DNA of 64,000 bases from Tethya wilhelma (taxonomy: Eukaryota > Porifera > Demospongiae > Tethyida > Tethyidae). The notes below the pieces were generated by a model that was not told where the DNA came from, made no database searches, and saw only the letters and a list, made by a program, of their open reading frames with translations. This document shows positions 24,510 to 35,300 of this stretch, piece after piece. How positions within the stretch are numbered: the stretch's first letter is position 1; the number at the start of each line of letters is the position of its first letter. Location: assembly GCA_964030475.1 (NCBI GenBank), contig CAXIPT010000009.1, positions 1,753,212 to 1,817,211 of the forward strand, read 5' to 3'. Position numbers and translations under genes: made by a program.

Positions 24510-24514
<5 letters not shown>
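21933..24514 (-). pseudogene. 5'-truncated duplicate of the cadherin-MYND receptor tail
   Basis: Collinear copy of 42.3-44.84 kb at an offset of 20,324. It begins within the region after the REJ domain (VDTIAGILCQQG) and includes the GPS-like motif, transmembrane segment, MYND finger (about 23142-23252) and Ser/Pro-rich and acidic tail, ending KEVEGGN then TAA. There is no signal peptide, cadherin part or upstream exon: the 5' edge is a CA tract at 24513. The open frame that runs on to 24650 is the antisense of the plus-strand terminal exon and not a real N-terminus. Unlike the full-length copy, the C-terminal frame is intact here. From about 22931 to 24514 I found no difference between the copies; below that they diverge. 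Confidence 0.8.

Positions 24515-24550
<36 letters not shown>
24513..24550. repeat. (AC)n tract at duplication junction
   Basis: Replaces the MYND-receptor coding sequence exactly where homology to 44837 stops (GTCGACATT then AC repeats) and leads into terminal exon copy 3. Confidence 0.9.
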
Positions 24551-24552
24551 AG

Positions 24553-24639
24553 GATGCCACCACAGTGAGTGTGAATGTCAAAGGCAGTGACTCCCAGTTG
24601 GTCTCCAACCTCCTGGATGAGGTCAGGTCACTGGTCTGA
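24553..24639 (+). CDS. Terminal coding exon, copy 3
   Basis: Acceptor gaag, same 28-codon reading and TGA as copies 1, 2 and 4. Here its upstream neighbour is the truncated MYND copy on the other strand, so the exon is stranded without a gene and is probably non-functional. The 250 bp to gene B's stop at 24891 contain only AT-rich 3' flank. Confidence 0.55.
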   Translation, partial: DATTVSVNVKGSDSQLVSNLLDEVRSLV

Positions 24640-24890
24640 CAACTGGTCATGTGACACTTTTATAAATACACTAGTAATAGTGTTGTGTTGTGTAGCATTT
24701 TGGATACCTGCTTATATTATGTTATAATTTGTGATTATTATAATAAAAATATTATAATAATTATGACAAACAATAATTAATGCATGGTACGTAACAATAT
24801 TAATTTATCTCCAGAAAAGTGTTGTGGATGACAAAATATTTAGTTTTGAACTTAATATCAAATGAAAAAATTCACTTACTATTACTATAA

Positions 24891-27800
24891 TTACATGTAA
24901 TCTAATAACTCTCTCTCTGGACTGTCAATATCTCTAACACCTTTGCCAGTAGTCTCTTTCGGTCCCTTCCTTAAGTTGAGAATATTTTCTGCAATAATCT
25001 TGGCCATTTGTTCCCTTAAGAGTTTGTCATTGTATTCACCAGCTCTCAACACTGCCATTTTGGTTTCCTAGAGAGAAAGAAAATTAAGCTTTAAATTAAC
25101 TGAGTATAATTGGTACCCAATGACGATCATTGCTGATGGCAAAAAGTACAAACTTATTCAAGAATGCACTCACACTCACACACACACACACCTCTGAGAG
25201 CCGAGCTGGTGCCTCTCCACTGGCGATAGTAGTCTGCTTTTCTGTCTCCACTGACTTTCTGTGTGCCATGAGCAAGTCAATCACCTCAGTGTGGTCATAT
25301 GTCCTAGCAGTGTCCAGCGGGGTTATACCATTCTGGGTGTGTGTAAGATGGAAGGTATACTGTATAGTGGGAATTTTTCGTGGGGGAAAATTTTTGCATT
25401 TTTGTCTTGAATAGAAATTCGCAGGGAAAATTTTCATGGAAAGCTGCCAAACCGCAAAATTCGCAAAAATTTCTCCCCATGAAAATTTCCCGCTATACGG
25501 TACATGCACCAACTGATAGTGTGATAGCAAGATGGGTCTACCTTATCTTTGAAGTCCACTACAGCTCCATGTTCCACTAGTAAAGTGACCAGCTCCAGGT
25601 TACCATCTTTAGAGGCAAAGAAGAGAGGGGTCCACTTGGTCTCCTAGAGCAACAGAATTATATCACACATGGTGCTTATGGTTATACTTTGAACATGTAT
25701 ACTATGTACACACACAAATATACTGAAATCTTGATCTTACATTCTCAGCCATGTTGGTGTCAGCACCAGCCTCCAGGAGAGCCCTCACTGATCCAACATG
25801 TCCTTTTTGAGTGGCATATGTCAGAGCAGTGAAACCATCCTATACAGTGTACGTATGTGAAACACCATCATGATCATACTCTAAAGTTGACACACATTTT
25901 CTAAGCCATGCACTATATGTAGGTTCTATATCATACATTTTCCCTGGCATTCACATCAGCATGGTGCTTTAGCAGTAGTTCCACAACATCAGCTCTTCCT
26001 TTCGCACTGGCCGAAATCAGTGCTGTCCAACCATCCTGAAATATTTGAGAATATGAACTAATGGAGAGATTTACATTGTGATTTGTAGATCCATGTCATA
26101 TCCTAAACACACTACTGATCTATGTGAGAATGACATCATCCAAAACTGATGTAGTAAACACACAGAGTAAGGCATGAATGTATACATGTACTATTGTAGG
26201 GAGTATGTAAAGGTCACTGTTTCTCTATCAATGTGTAACCTCACCTCTCTCCTTGCATTCACATCAGCATGGTGATTTAGCAGTAGTTTCACAACATCAG
26301 TTCTTCCCTCCTGACTGGCCATCATCAGTGCTGTCCAACCATCCTGAAATATTTGAGAACACAATCACACAGTCACAAAGGTTGCATGAACTCCATGTAA
26401 TTATATGCAGCCATACATCAAAGTATGCTGTATGTTATTTTTCTTGGTTAAAAGCTGGAAATGCAAATAATTTACCTCTCTCCTTGCATTCACATCAGCA
26501 TGGTGCTTTAGCAGTAGTTCCACAATTATATCAGTTCTTCCTTCCTGACTTGCTGCCATCAGTGGTGTCGAACCATCCTGAAATATTTGAGAACACATTC
26601 AATTACACATAATTATAATGCTGAATTCCAATTATGTGAAGCCATACATCAAAGTGCAGTCTTCTATGTAACAATAAATGTACCAAAGGTCATTAACGTA
26701 TGAGGTATGCTCTCTAATGACAGCTGGTCTATACTAGTAATGAACACATTAAATTTTAACAATCCACTAATTGAAGTAAACTATAGGGAAGACTGGATGA
26801 TGTGTATATGATGTCAGTCACTGTGTTAGTAAGGAGTTTGTTTACTCTCACCTTATCTCTTGTATCTACATCAGCATGGTATTTTAGCAGTAGTTCCACA
26901 ACATCCGTTCTTTCATAAAAACTGGTCGACATCAGTGCTGTCCAACCATTCTGAAATATTTAAGAAAATGAACTGATAGATATATTCTTTTCCCTCTATC
27001 ATTGTGTAATCTCACCTCTCTCTTTGCATTCACATCAGCATGGTGTTTTAGCAGTAGTTCCACAACATCAGTTCTTCCCTCCTGATCTGCTAACATCAGT
27101 ACTGTCCAACCATTCTGAAATATTTGAGAATATGAACTGATGGAGAGATTTATATTGTGATTTGTAGATCCATGTCATATCTAGCCTTGTAACCTGGCCA
27201 CAAAACGAAACTATTTGAATTCCGTTGGACTAGTCTTAGGCCTGAAAAAGTTTAAGCCTTATAGCTACCTATAAAATATACCGAAAATACAGATCCAACT
27301 TAGATCACTATAGTAAAGCACAAGTTGGTAATACCGTAACCTCAGTCCTGAGTCAGTGACTTAGTAGGTAAATGCTGAAAAAGTATAGGCTCTAGACAAC
27401 TGTGTGGGCACAAAAACCAATGTGGCTACGATGTAGTTGGGTAATACAGGTAATGAAATGGCTTCACTAATTCCTGTTTGACCTCACGTGAGGACATGTA
27501 CCACTACAATGAGGGAGGGGCCTTGGTACGAGGCTATGTCACATCCTAAACACACTACTGATCTATGAGAGAATGACATCATCCAAAACTGATGTAGTCA
27601 ACACACAGAGTAAGGCATGAATGTATACATGTACTATTGTAGGGAGTATGTAAAGGTCACTGGTTCTCTATCAATGTGTAATCTCACCTCTGTCCTTGCA
27701 TTCACATCAGCATGGTGCTTTATCAGTAGTTCCACAACATCAGTTCTTCCCTCCTGACTGGCCAACATCAGTGCTGTCCTACCATCCTGAGAATATAATA

Positions 27801-29320
27801 ATTATATGAACAATCACATAAATAAAGTTTGCAGAGGTAATACTAATGGCTATAAAATTATACACATGTTTGTACTGGTGCATGGGAGACTCGAGAGAGA
27901 AATTGATCTTTCCTAGCCATCAAGCACTGTGAAGTCATGACTACTAGTGTGCATATATAATTGAAGAGCACTAATTAACACAAAAACATAATATTATGTA
28001 CATTGCAAAATAAGCTGCTAAAGATTTGGTATGGTAATTATATGACAATTCAACAGTTATAATTGCATTAAGAAAACAAAATCCATACATCTTTGTTTTT
28101 GTATTCACATTGATGTTGAGTTTTGTGTGATCTCACCTCTGTCCTTGCATTCACATCAGCATGATGTTTTAGCAGTAGTTCCACAACAACAGTTCTTCCC
28201 TTTCCACTGGCCACCATCAGTGCTGTCACACCAAACTAATAACATTGAACACGACCAAGTACGTACTATAGATTAAGATTGGGAAATTGTTCTCTCAATT
28301 TGTCATTATAACTATGTACCTCTGTCCTTGCATTTACATCAGCATGGTGTTTTAGCAGTAGTTCCACAACATCAGTTCTTCCCTCCTGACTGGCTGACAT
28401 CAGTGCTGTCCAACCATTCTGAAATATTTGAGAATATGAACTGATGGAGAGATTTACATTGTGATTTGTAGATCCATGTCATATCTAGCCTTGTAACCTG
28501 GCCACAAAATGAAACTATTTGAATTCCATTGGACCAGTCTTAGGCCTGAAAAAGGTTGAGTGTTTTAGCTACCTGTAAAATATACCTAAAATACAGATCC
28601 AACTTAGATCGCTATAGTAAAGCGCTAGTCAGTAATACTGTAACCTCAGTCCTGAGTCAGTGACTCGAGTAGGTAAATGCTAAAAAAGTATAGGCTCTAG
28701 ACAATTGTGTGGGCACAAAAACCAATGTGGCTACGATGTAGTTGCGTAACACAGGTAATGTAATGGCTTCACTAATTCCTGTTTGACCTCACGTGAGGAC
28801 ATGTACCACTATAATGAGGGAGGGGCCTTGGTACGAGGACATGTACCACTATAATGAGGGAGGGGCCTTGGTACGAGGCTATGTACCACTATAATGAGGG
28901 AGGGGCCTTGGTACGAGGACATGTCATATCCTAAACACACCACTGATCTATGGGAGAATGACATCATCCAAAACTGATGTAGTAAACACACAGAGTAAGG
29001 CATGAATGTATACATGTACTATTGTAGGGAGTATGTAAAGGTCACTGTTTCTCTATCAATGTATAATCTCACCGCATTCACATTAGCATGGTGTTTTAGC
29101 AGTAGTTCCACAACATCAGTTCTTCCCTTATGACTGGCTGCCATCAGTGCTGTCCAACCATCCTGAAATATTTGATTTTGAGAAAACACACACTAAACGT
29201 TGCGTAAACTCTAATTATGTGAAGCTATTCATGCAAACCAATTTGAAAGTGCCACAGAAGATGGTACACTCATGCAGTCTAAATCAAACTGAAAGTTTCA
29301 AATTTTATGATTCTTCTTCT

Positions 29321-29380
<60 letters not shown>

Positions 29381-31281
29381 TGGTGATAAAACAATATAAT
29401 TTACGTACCTTATTTCTTCCATTGACATCAATTGGGATACAGAGAAGCAATTGCACCAGAGATACAGCTTCAGACCCAGCATGGAACACAGCTGCTATTA
29501 GTGGTGTAGAATCATACTGTATGTTAGAGGGAGAAGAAAGAGAATTGATAATTATACAGGGGGTGGCGACTCCCATATGTACTGTACTTGGAGCCGCGAC
29601 CGACACATGTCTGCAATGACAGTAGCAGTGATTGAATCTATTCTAATGCTATACCTGTGAATAGTCAAAGTCTGACTGTCTCTCCAAAAGTCCCAGAACT
29701 TTGTCCACATTTCCATCTTTGCAAGCTTTCAGAAAAGCAAGCTACAGATTTGATGATACATTTTCCGGTAAAGATTGTCAACTTAATAAATCAATTATTG
29801 ACAATAGCCTACCTTAGGATCCACCACAGGTGTGGCATCAAAGTGGTACAGGCAGTCTCCATCTAGGTTGACTTCAATGATCTGGTGTTTATGATAAAAA
29901 ACCTCAGCCTCACCTCCTGTGGAGTTGACAAGGATCTGCTTTGCAAAGTGCCGAGGGATGATCCAAGTGATGACCAGTGAGCCCTCCAGAATGTGGTCCA
30001 GAAATGATGTGAATGATGGCAAACCAAAGAACTTTGATACGTCATGCCAAAGGTCATCAACATACTTCAGTGTTTCCTCAGTAATCCGTCTACCAATCTT
30101 GAGGGTTAGCTTTTGGTAGTGTTCTCTGTTGTACTTTACAGGATTGGGGGCCAATGGCTCCTCAGGATCAGTGTGGATGTCTTCATCCTGGCAAAGAGAA
30201 ATGAAGTCAGCAAGTTTGGTGGTGGCATGGAAGCTTGACAGAAGCACCTCGTAACTTCTAATCAGTTGTTCTGTTTCATCTCTTGCAAATTCTTTGGCTA
30301 TACTTTTGAGATGTTCATACTCAGAGTAGCTCCACAGGAGATTTCTTGACAAAGCCTGAAAGATTGTAAAGACATCTTTAGCATCTTGTTGTATGCACTC
30401 GGGAGGGACCAGCTCCACCACAAACTCAATGAATTCTTCCATGTTGATATCTTTTCCATTCAAAATGTGCAGTACTTGTCGCTTGAAGTTTCCAAATGAT
30501 CGTTTTATTTTAGCCAAGTTTTTTTTCAGCAACTCATTCTTCTCCTCATCATAGCCTAGAATTACTTTAGTGACGCACATTATGAAAACAATAATATTGG
30601 ATGACTCACTTTTCTTTGGTGTAGATTCTCCTTGACTTCCTGTAGACATGATTGTCTTATCATCTATTGATAATCTATCAATAGCAACATCATGGTCACT
30701 AGCTGTAGACACATTGGCTGTATTCTCTGTATGAAAATGAATTTAAGGAATTTTACACCAAGTCTTGTAATAACATTAAAAGTGGAGTTTACATTTAAGC
30801 AAAACAACAAATACCATTACCATGTTCGGAATCCATTTCAAGTACTCTACAAACAGCTTCAGCATAGCTGGTCTTTTCCACCTTCAGGAACACATCAATG
30901 AGATTACGATAAGTTGAAGCCAAACCATTTTTCTCTTGCCAGTAATGGAGTGCCTCTCTCCTGGGAAAGGTTGAAAGTTTTTTGGTGTGTATAGTATTAC
31001 GCATGGTTTTAATACCATACCTTAGATAATATAGCATGGTTTACTTACGATTGTAATTTGAGGTCGTATGGGTGTTTGGTTTTGATGGCCGCCACATCTT
31101 GAGAAGGCAATCCCAGTGCCTCCGCTACACGTCCTTCCCATTCACCCATGACGTCAGCTATGGCGCCCAGGTGAGTGGGAACACCACCGTGTTCAAAGTC
31201 CACCTGCTGGTCTAGTTTCCAGCGGTTCTGTTCAGGAACTTGTTCACAGTAGGATTCAAGACTACAAACTGTCTCTGCCAT
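24891..31281 (-). CDS. Death-ankyrin gene B, complete (943 residues)
   Basis: ATG at 31281 (MAETVCSLES). Exons: 31049-31281, 30821-30960, 30610-30726, 29813-30555, 29655-29741, 29409-29516, 29073-29162, 28320-28418, 28137-28235, 27688-27786, 27016-27114, 26852-26950, 26476-26577, 26245-26343, 25937-26035, 25741-25839, 25542-25643, 25192-25332, 24891-25067; total 2,832 bp, a codon multiple. The Death domain lies over exons 1-2 (HLGAIADVMGEWEGRVAEAL, REALHYWQEKNGLASTYRNL), the linker in exon 3, the middle domain in exon 4 (GSLVITWIIPRHFAKQIL near its end), then ankyrin repeats. The tail resembles gene C (GEYNDKLLREQMAKI). Exon 29073 is 9 bp short at its donor and exon 28137 is a patched chimera. 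Presumed cytoplasmic adaptor or receptor, by domain logic. Confidence 0.85.
25357..25502. mobile_element. CCGTATA-family MITE in gene B
   Basis: 146 bp; begins TACTGTATAGTGGGAA and ends TTTCCCGCTATACGGTA. Same intron position as 12643-12856 in gene C, and shorter through an internal deletion. Confidence 0.7.
27182..27536. mobile_element. TAGCC MITE, copy 5, with clear 9-bp target duplication
   Basis: Begins TAGCCTTGTAACCTGGCC and ends GGTACGAGGCTA. TGTCATATC precedes it and TGTCACATC follows. Empty sites (CATGTCATATCCTAAACAC) are found at about 13455, 26093 and 34240. Confidence 0.85.
28121..28166 (-). other. 46-bp patch supplying a new splice donor in ankyrin exon 28137
   Basis: Relative to gene A (exon 37228-37326) gene B has 46 extra bases here, copied from the donor end of a standard ankyrin exon (exon end plus GTGAGATCACAC). 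The original donor downstream in transcript order, AAAG|GTGTATGG in A, is AAAG|ATGTATGG in B and so is dead. TTTT borders both sides of the patch. Confidence 0.8.
28486..28921. mobile_element. TAGCC MITE, copy 6, with internal tandem triplication
   Basis: Same family. Near its right end a ~41-bp unit containing CCACTATAATGAGGGAGGGG occurs three times (about 28794-28917). Flanked by TGTCATATC on both sides. Confidence 0.8.
29322..29380. repeat. (CA)n microsatellite in gene B
   Basis: Interrupted CA tract just 3' (minus sense) of the 29409-29516 exon donor. Confidence 0.9.
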
Positions 31282-31364
31282 CTTTTCAGTGACGTCAACA
31301 GCTATCTAAACAGACCCCCCGGAATATGAATGATCTTGAGCCCCGCCTTTTCCCATATGTTTTA

Positions 31365-31374
31365 CGCATGCGCA
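31365..31374. promoter_or_regulatory. CGCATGCGCA palindrome upstream of gene B
   Basis: 84 bp 5' of the ATG at 31281. Plus-strand coding exons begin soon after on the other side (31.4 kb), so it could serve a bidirectional promoter. A CRE-like TGACGTCA lies at 31290-31297. Confidence 0.6.
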
Positions 31375-31383
31375 GTTATTGTA

Positions 31384-31749
31384 GACGAACGAGGAGCCTG
31401 TAACTTGCAATCATTTGTCTTCTTGTGATGATGCCTCTTCTCGCCACCAACTGTTTGAGCTGATGGGTCTGGACAACAAGAAACAACCTCAGTCCAAGTT
31501 CAAACTGCTGGCTGAAGACACCAGCCTCAAGATGGTATGAGAGAGTATAATAGTAGGCAGTAAAATTGATATTTTTTAAATAATATTAATTTAACATGGA
31601 ACATAAGTGCCGTACACACGGAAATATTGGCAGTTTTGACAGTTTTTCCTCTTTATGGTCATATTGAAAAACATTTGTGCACATAAAATTTGGCAAGTTT
31701 TGTGCTAATGTATACTGCCAATATTCCACACATTAATGGTAATAAACCA

Positions 31750-31801
<52 letters not shown>

Positions 31802-31976
31802 GGCTGTCGTGGCTCTATTCTCTCCTTCAGGTCCATCTGTCCCAGAGCCCTGACTTCCCCAGTGCCCTGGGGGTGATAGGGACCATGTTGAACATGGTGG
31901 AGGTGGAGAGGATTGAAGACAGTGCCTCTCTCGGTATGGCTGCTCCATCTCTGGACACCTCCTCATCAAGGCACTG
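31384..31976 (+). CDS. Unidentified plus-strand gene, two exons
   Basis: Exon a is open from about 31384 to 31534 (donor GTATGA) and reads ASSRHQLFELMGLDNKKQPQ, then SKFKLLAEDTSLKM. Exon b is 31831-31976 (acceptor cttcag, donor GTGAGG) and reads VHLSQSPDFPSALGVIGTML, then NMVEVERIEDSASL. The junction is phase 0 and the other two frames of exon b are closed. If exon b is not spliced, it stops at TGA 31978-31980. I cannot name the family. Exon a may be a first exon (possible ATG at 31461, next to the shared promoter) or an internal one with acceptor ttgtag at about 31383. Joining exon b straight to the 32026 exon gives a stop within six codons, so an exon may be missing. Confidence 0.5.
31749..31798. 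repeat. (CT)n tract
   Basis: Polypyrimidine CT microsatellite ending about 30 bp before the exon-b acceptor of the plus-strand gene; it may act as an extended polypyrimidine tract. Confidence 0.9.
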
Positions 31977-31986
31977 GTGAGGAGAA

Positions 31987-32010
31987 CACACACACACACA
32001 CACACACACA
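31987..32010. repeat. (CA)n tract before terminal exon copy 4
   Basis: Short CA tract directly after the donor at 31977. In each of the four copies a CA tract occupies this place. Confidence 0.9.
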
Positions 32011-32025
32011 CTCCCTCCCATGCAG

Positions 32026-32112
32026 GATGCCACCACAGTGAGTGTTAATGTCAAAGGCAGTGACTCCCAGTTGGTCTCCAACCTCCTGGATGAGGTCAGG
32101 TCACTGGTCTGA
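32026..32112 (+). CDS. Terminal coding exon, copy 4
   Basis: Acceptor gcag, 28 codons and TGA (TGA at 32110-32112), identical in protein to the other copies. An AATAAA lies at about 32266, suitable as its polyadenylation signal. Convergent with gene A (stop 32320). Confidence 0.65.
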   Translation, partial: DATTVSVNVKGSDSQLVSNLLDEVRSLV

Positions 32113-32319
32113 CAACTAGTCATGTGTCACTTACTTTGACTCAAGTATAGTGTTGTGTTAATTGTGTAGTAATTATGATGTAATTTTTTTGATACCTGCT
32201 TACGATAATTTCAATTTATATATAAAAACATATAATACAAATTAAAATTATGATCACAAACACACAATAAACATAGAAAATTACTAAAAATGCAAAATTA
32301 CAACAATTTCACTCATGAT

Positions 32320-35300
32320 TCAAAGCCTCCCAGGTAGTGTCTCCCTTAGTGTATGTACTGGTTGTTTGCTGGTAGCCTCTCTCTTCCTAGCTCTCTCTGG
32401 GAGGAGAAGGTCAGTGATCAGTCCAAAGAATGTCTTTTGTTTCTTAAACAACTTCTGATGGTGGTTGGCAGCTGTCAACACAGCCTTCCTGGTTTCCTAG
32501 AGAAATTCAAGTTCAAAAAGTATAAACACTCCGTGCATATACATACACACTACAGTCATGTGTACCTCAGTCTGTGGCAGTACAGCCTCTCCTGTCTCTC
32601 CCTCACTGTGTGTCTCCACTGACTTGGTGTGTGCCATGAGCAGGTCAATCACCTCAGTGTGGTCATATGTCCTAGCAGTGTCCAGGGGGGTTATACCATT
32701 CTGAGTGTGTGTAATAAGATGGAAGGTACATGTACCAACTGATAGTGTGATAGCAGGATGGGTCTACCTTATCTTTGAAGTCCACTACAGCTCCATGTTC
32801 CACCAGTAAAGTGACCAGCTCCAGGTTGCCATCTTTAGAGGCAAAGAAGAGTGGAGTCCAGTTGGTCTCCTGTAGGATAACAGCTGCTATATATAATGGT
32901 ACGAAGTGTACATAAAAGTGCTCAGACTTAAAACTTACATTCTCAGCCATGTTGGTGTCAGCACCAGCTAGGAGAAGAGATCTTGCTGATCCAATGTCTC
33001 CTTTTTGAGTGGCTAGTGTCAGAGCAGTGAAGCCATCCTGAGGGTTCACACAAGGAGGTACATGGTTACAATAATTATGATGCATACTCATAATTATTAT
33101 ACAACAATCTCACCTCTTTCCTTGCATTCACTTCAGCATGGTGTTTTATCAGTAGTTCCACAACATCAGTTCTTCCATTCTCACTGGCGTACATCAGTGC
33201 TGTCTCACCATCCTGAAATATTTGAGAACACAATCACAATAATATTATAATCAAGTTAGTCAGTAACACACTGACAAATAAATACTATGATGTCAATGGA
33301 GAGACACTATCATGGTTGATCCTCCCATCAACCTACTATGTGTAATCTCACCTCTGTCCTTGCATTCACATCAGCATGGTGTTTTAGCAGTAGTTCCACA
33401 ACATCAGTTCTTCCCACATGACTGGCCACCATCAGTGCTGTCCCACCATCCTGAAATATTTGAGAACATAATCACAATAATAATTATTATAATCACGTTA
33501 AACATCGATCAGTTACACACTAGAGAGACACCATTGTGGTTGATTCTCCCATTACTCTATCAATGTGTAATCTCACCTCTGTCCTTGCATTCACATCAGC
33601 ATGGTGTTTTATCAGTAGTTCCACAACATCAGTTGCTCTGACATTTTGCCAAACTGACATCACTTCTGTCTTTACATCCTGTATGAGGGAACAGCCAATC
33701 AATCATGCCATGGTACTATTACCACAGAACTAATACTGGATGTTGTCATTAAATCATCATGGTAGTGTATGCACATCATGTACAGCCACACAACTGTATA
33801 TCTACTACCTCACCTCATCCCAGTCAGAGTCAGACAGCTCCTCAACAGCACCAATCACAGTGACCAACATCAGTGCTGTCATGCCATCGATATCCTACAT
33901 GCATGGACAGATCAATTATTGCTAGAACATAGATAATTATATTTACACAATGAAGTACACTGACTCATAACTATTGCCACACTTATAAATGGAGGGATGG
34001 ACACACTTGCACACTTGTATACACGTATGATAATAATCATATCTTATGCTTGCAAAATCAGAAATTTTCGAATCTTTGCTCACCACTGTCCTTGCATTCA
34101 CATCAGCATGGTGTTTTAAAAGTAGTTCCACAACATCAGTTCTTCCCATCACACTGGCCACCATCAGTGCTGTCCAACCATCCTGAAATATTTGAGAACA
34201 TGAACTGATGGAGAGAATTACATTGTGATTTGTAGATCCATGTCATATCCTAAACACACTACTGATCTATGTGAGAATGACATCATCCAAAACTGATGTA
34301 GTAAACACACAGAGTAAGGCATAAATGTATACATGTACTATTGTAGGGAGTATGTAAAGGTCACTGTTTCTCTATCAATGTGTAATCTCACCTCTTTCCT
34401 TGCATTCACATCAGCATGGTGTTTTAGCAGTAGTTCCACAACATCAGTTCTTCCATTAAAACTGGCTGCCATCAGTGCTGTCCCACCATCCTGAAATATT
34501 TGAGAACATGAACTGATGGAGAGATTTACATTGTGATTTGTAGATCCATGTCATATCCTAAACACACTACTGATCTATGGGAGAATGACATCATCCAAAA
34601 CTGATGTAGTAAACACACAGAGTAAGGCATAAATGTATACATGTACTATTGTAGGGAGTATGTAAAGGTCACTGTTTCTCTATCAATGTGTAATCTCACC
34701 TCTTTCCTTGCATTCACATCAGCATGGTGTTTTAAAAGTAGTTCTATAACATCAGTTCTTCCCTCTTGACTGGCTGCCATCAGTGCTGTCTCACCATCCT
34801 GAAATATTTGAGAACATGAACTGATGGAGAGATTTACATTGTGATTTGTAGATCCATGTCATATCTTAAGGGTGCTCGATCATAATTATAGTAACCACAC
34901 ATTTGTACAACACACTACTAATGATATTCACAAACCACAATACTGATACGTGAATACAGTAACATCTGGTATTTTGTCACATTTTCAGTTTTTTAATCTA
35001 CTTTCTGGTAAGATGTCATATAGAGCTGGTGTACTTTACATAATATGATGTTCTAAAAATAACATAAACAGAATGGTGGATCCTTTTTTAAGTGCTCAGA
35101 ACCTGAGATAAGGTAGGTAGTGTAAAATCATACTTCTGATCTAGAAGACGCAAAAAGTCTCTGAGAGTCTACAGAGGTGATGAGAGAAGGGCTCTAAAAA
35201 TGTGATGCACTAATCATGGATGGTTGGTAAGTTTTATGAAGTCAAAGCGTGAGCCTTTAGCTGCCTGTTTTTAAAGATCAGATTGTTTTAAAGAGCCCTC

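Larger units (their letters stand above)
25192..29516 (-). repeat. Ankyrin exon array of gene B
   Basis: About 13 units. Exon 26476 has an inserted codon (TDIIVELLL); exon 29073 ends NVNA, lacking the usual three last codons; the final unit NGITPLDTARTYDHTEVIDL uses a GT-tract donor. Confidence 0.85.

Noticed and set aside
24515..24650. Open frame extending the truncated MYND copy N-terminally through VCVCVCV into MTSCQTSDL
   Set aside because: It is the antisense of the plus-strand terminal exon plus the CA tract, so it is a junction artefact and not a protein start.
34084..34798. Regularly spaced repeats that could suggest a CRISPR-like array
   Set aside because: The repeats are 99-bp coding exons with splice sites in a eukaryotic gene, and the spacers are conserved introns.
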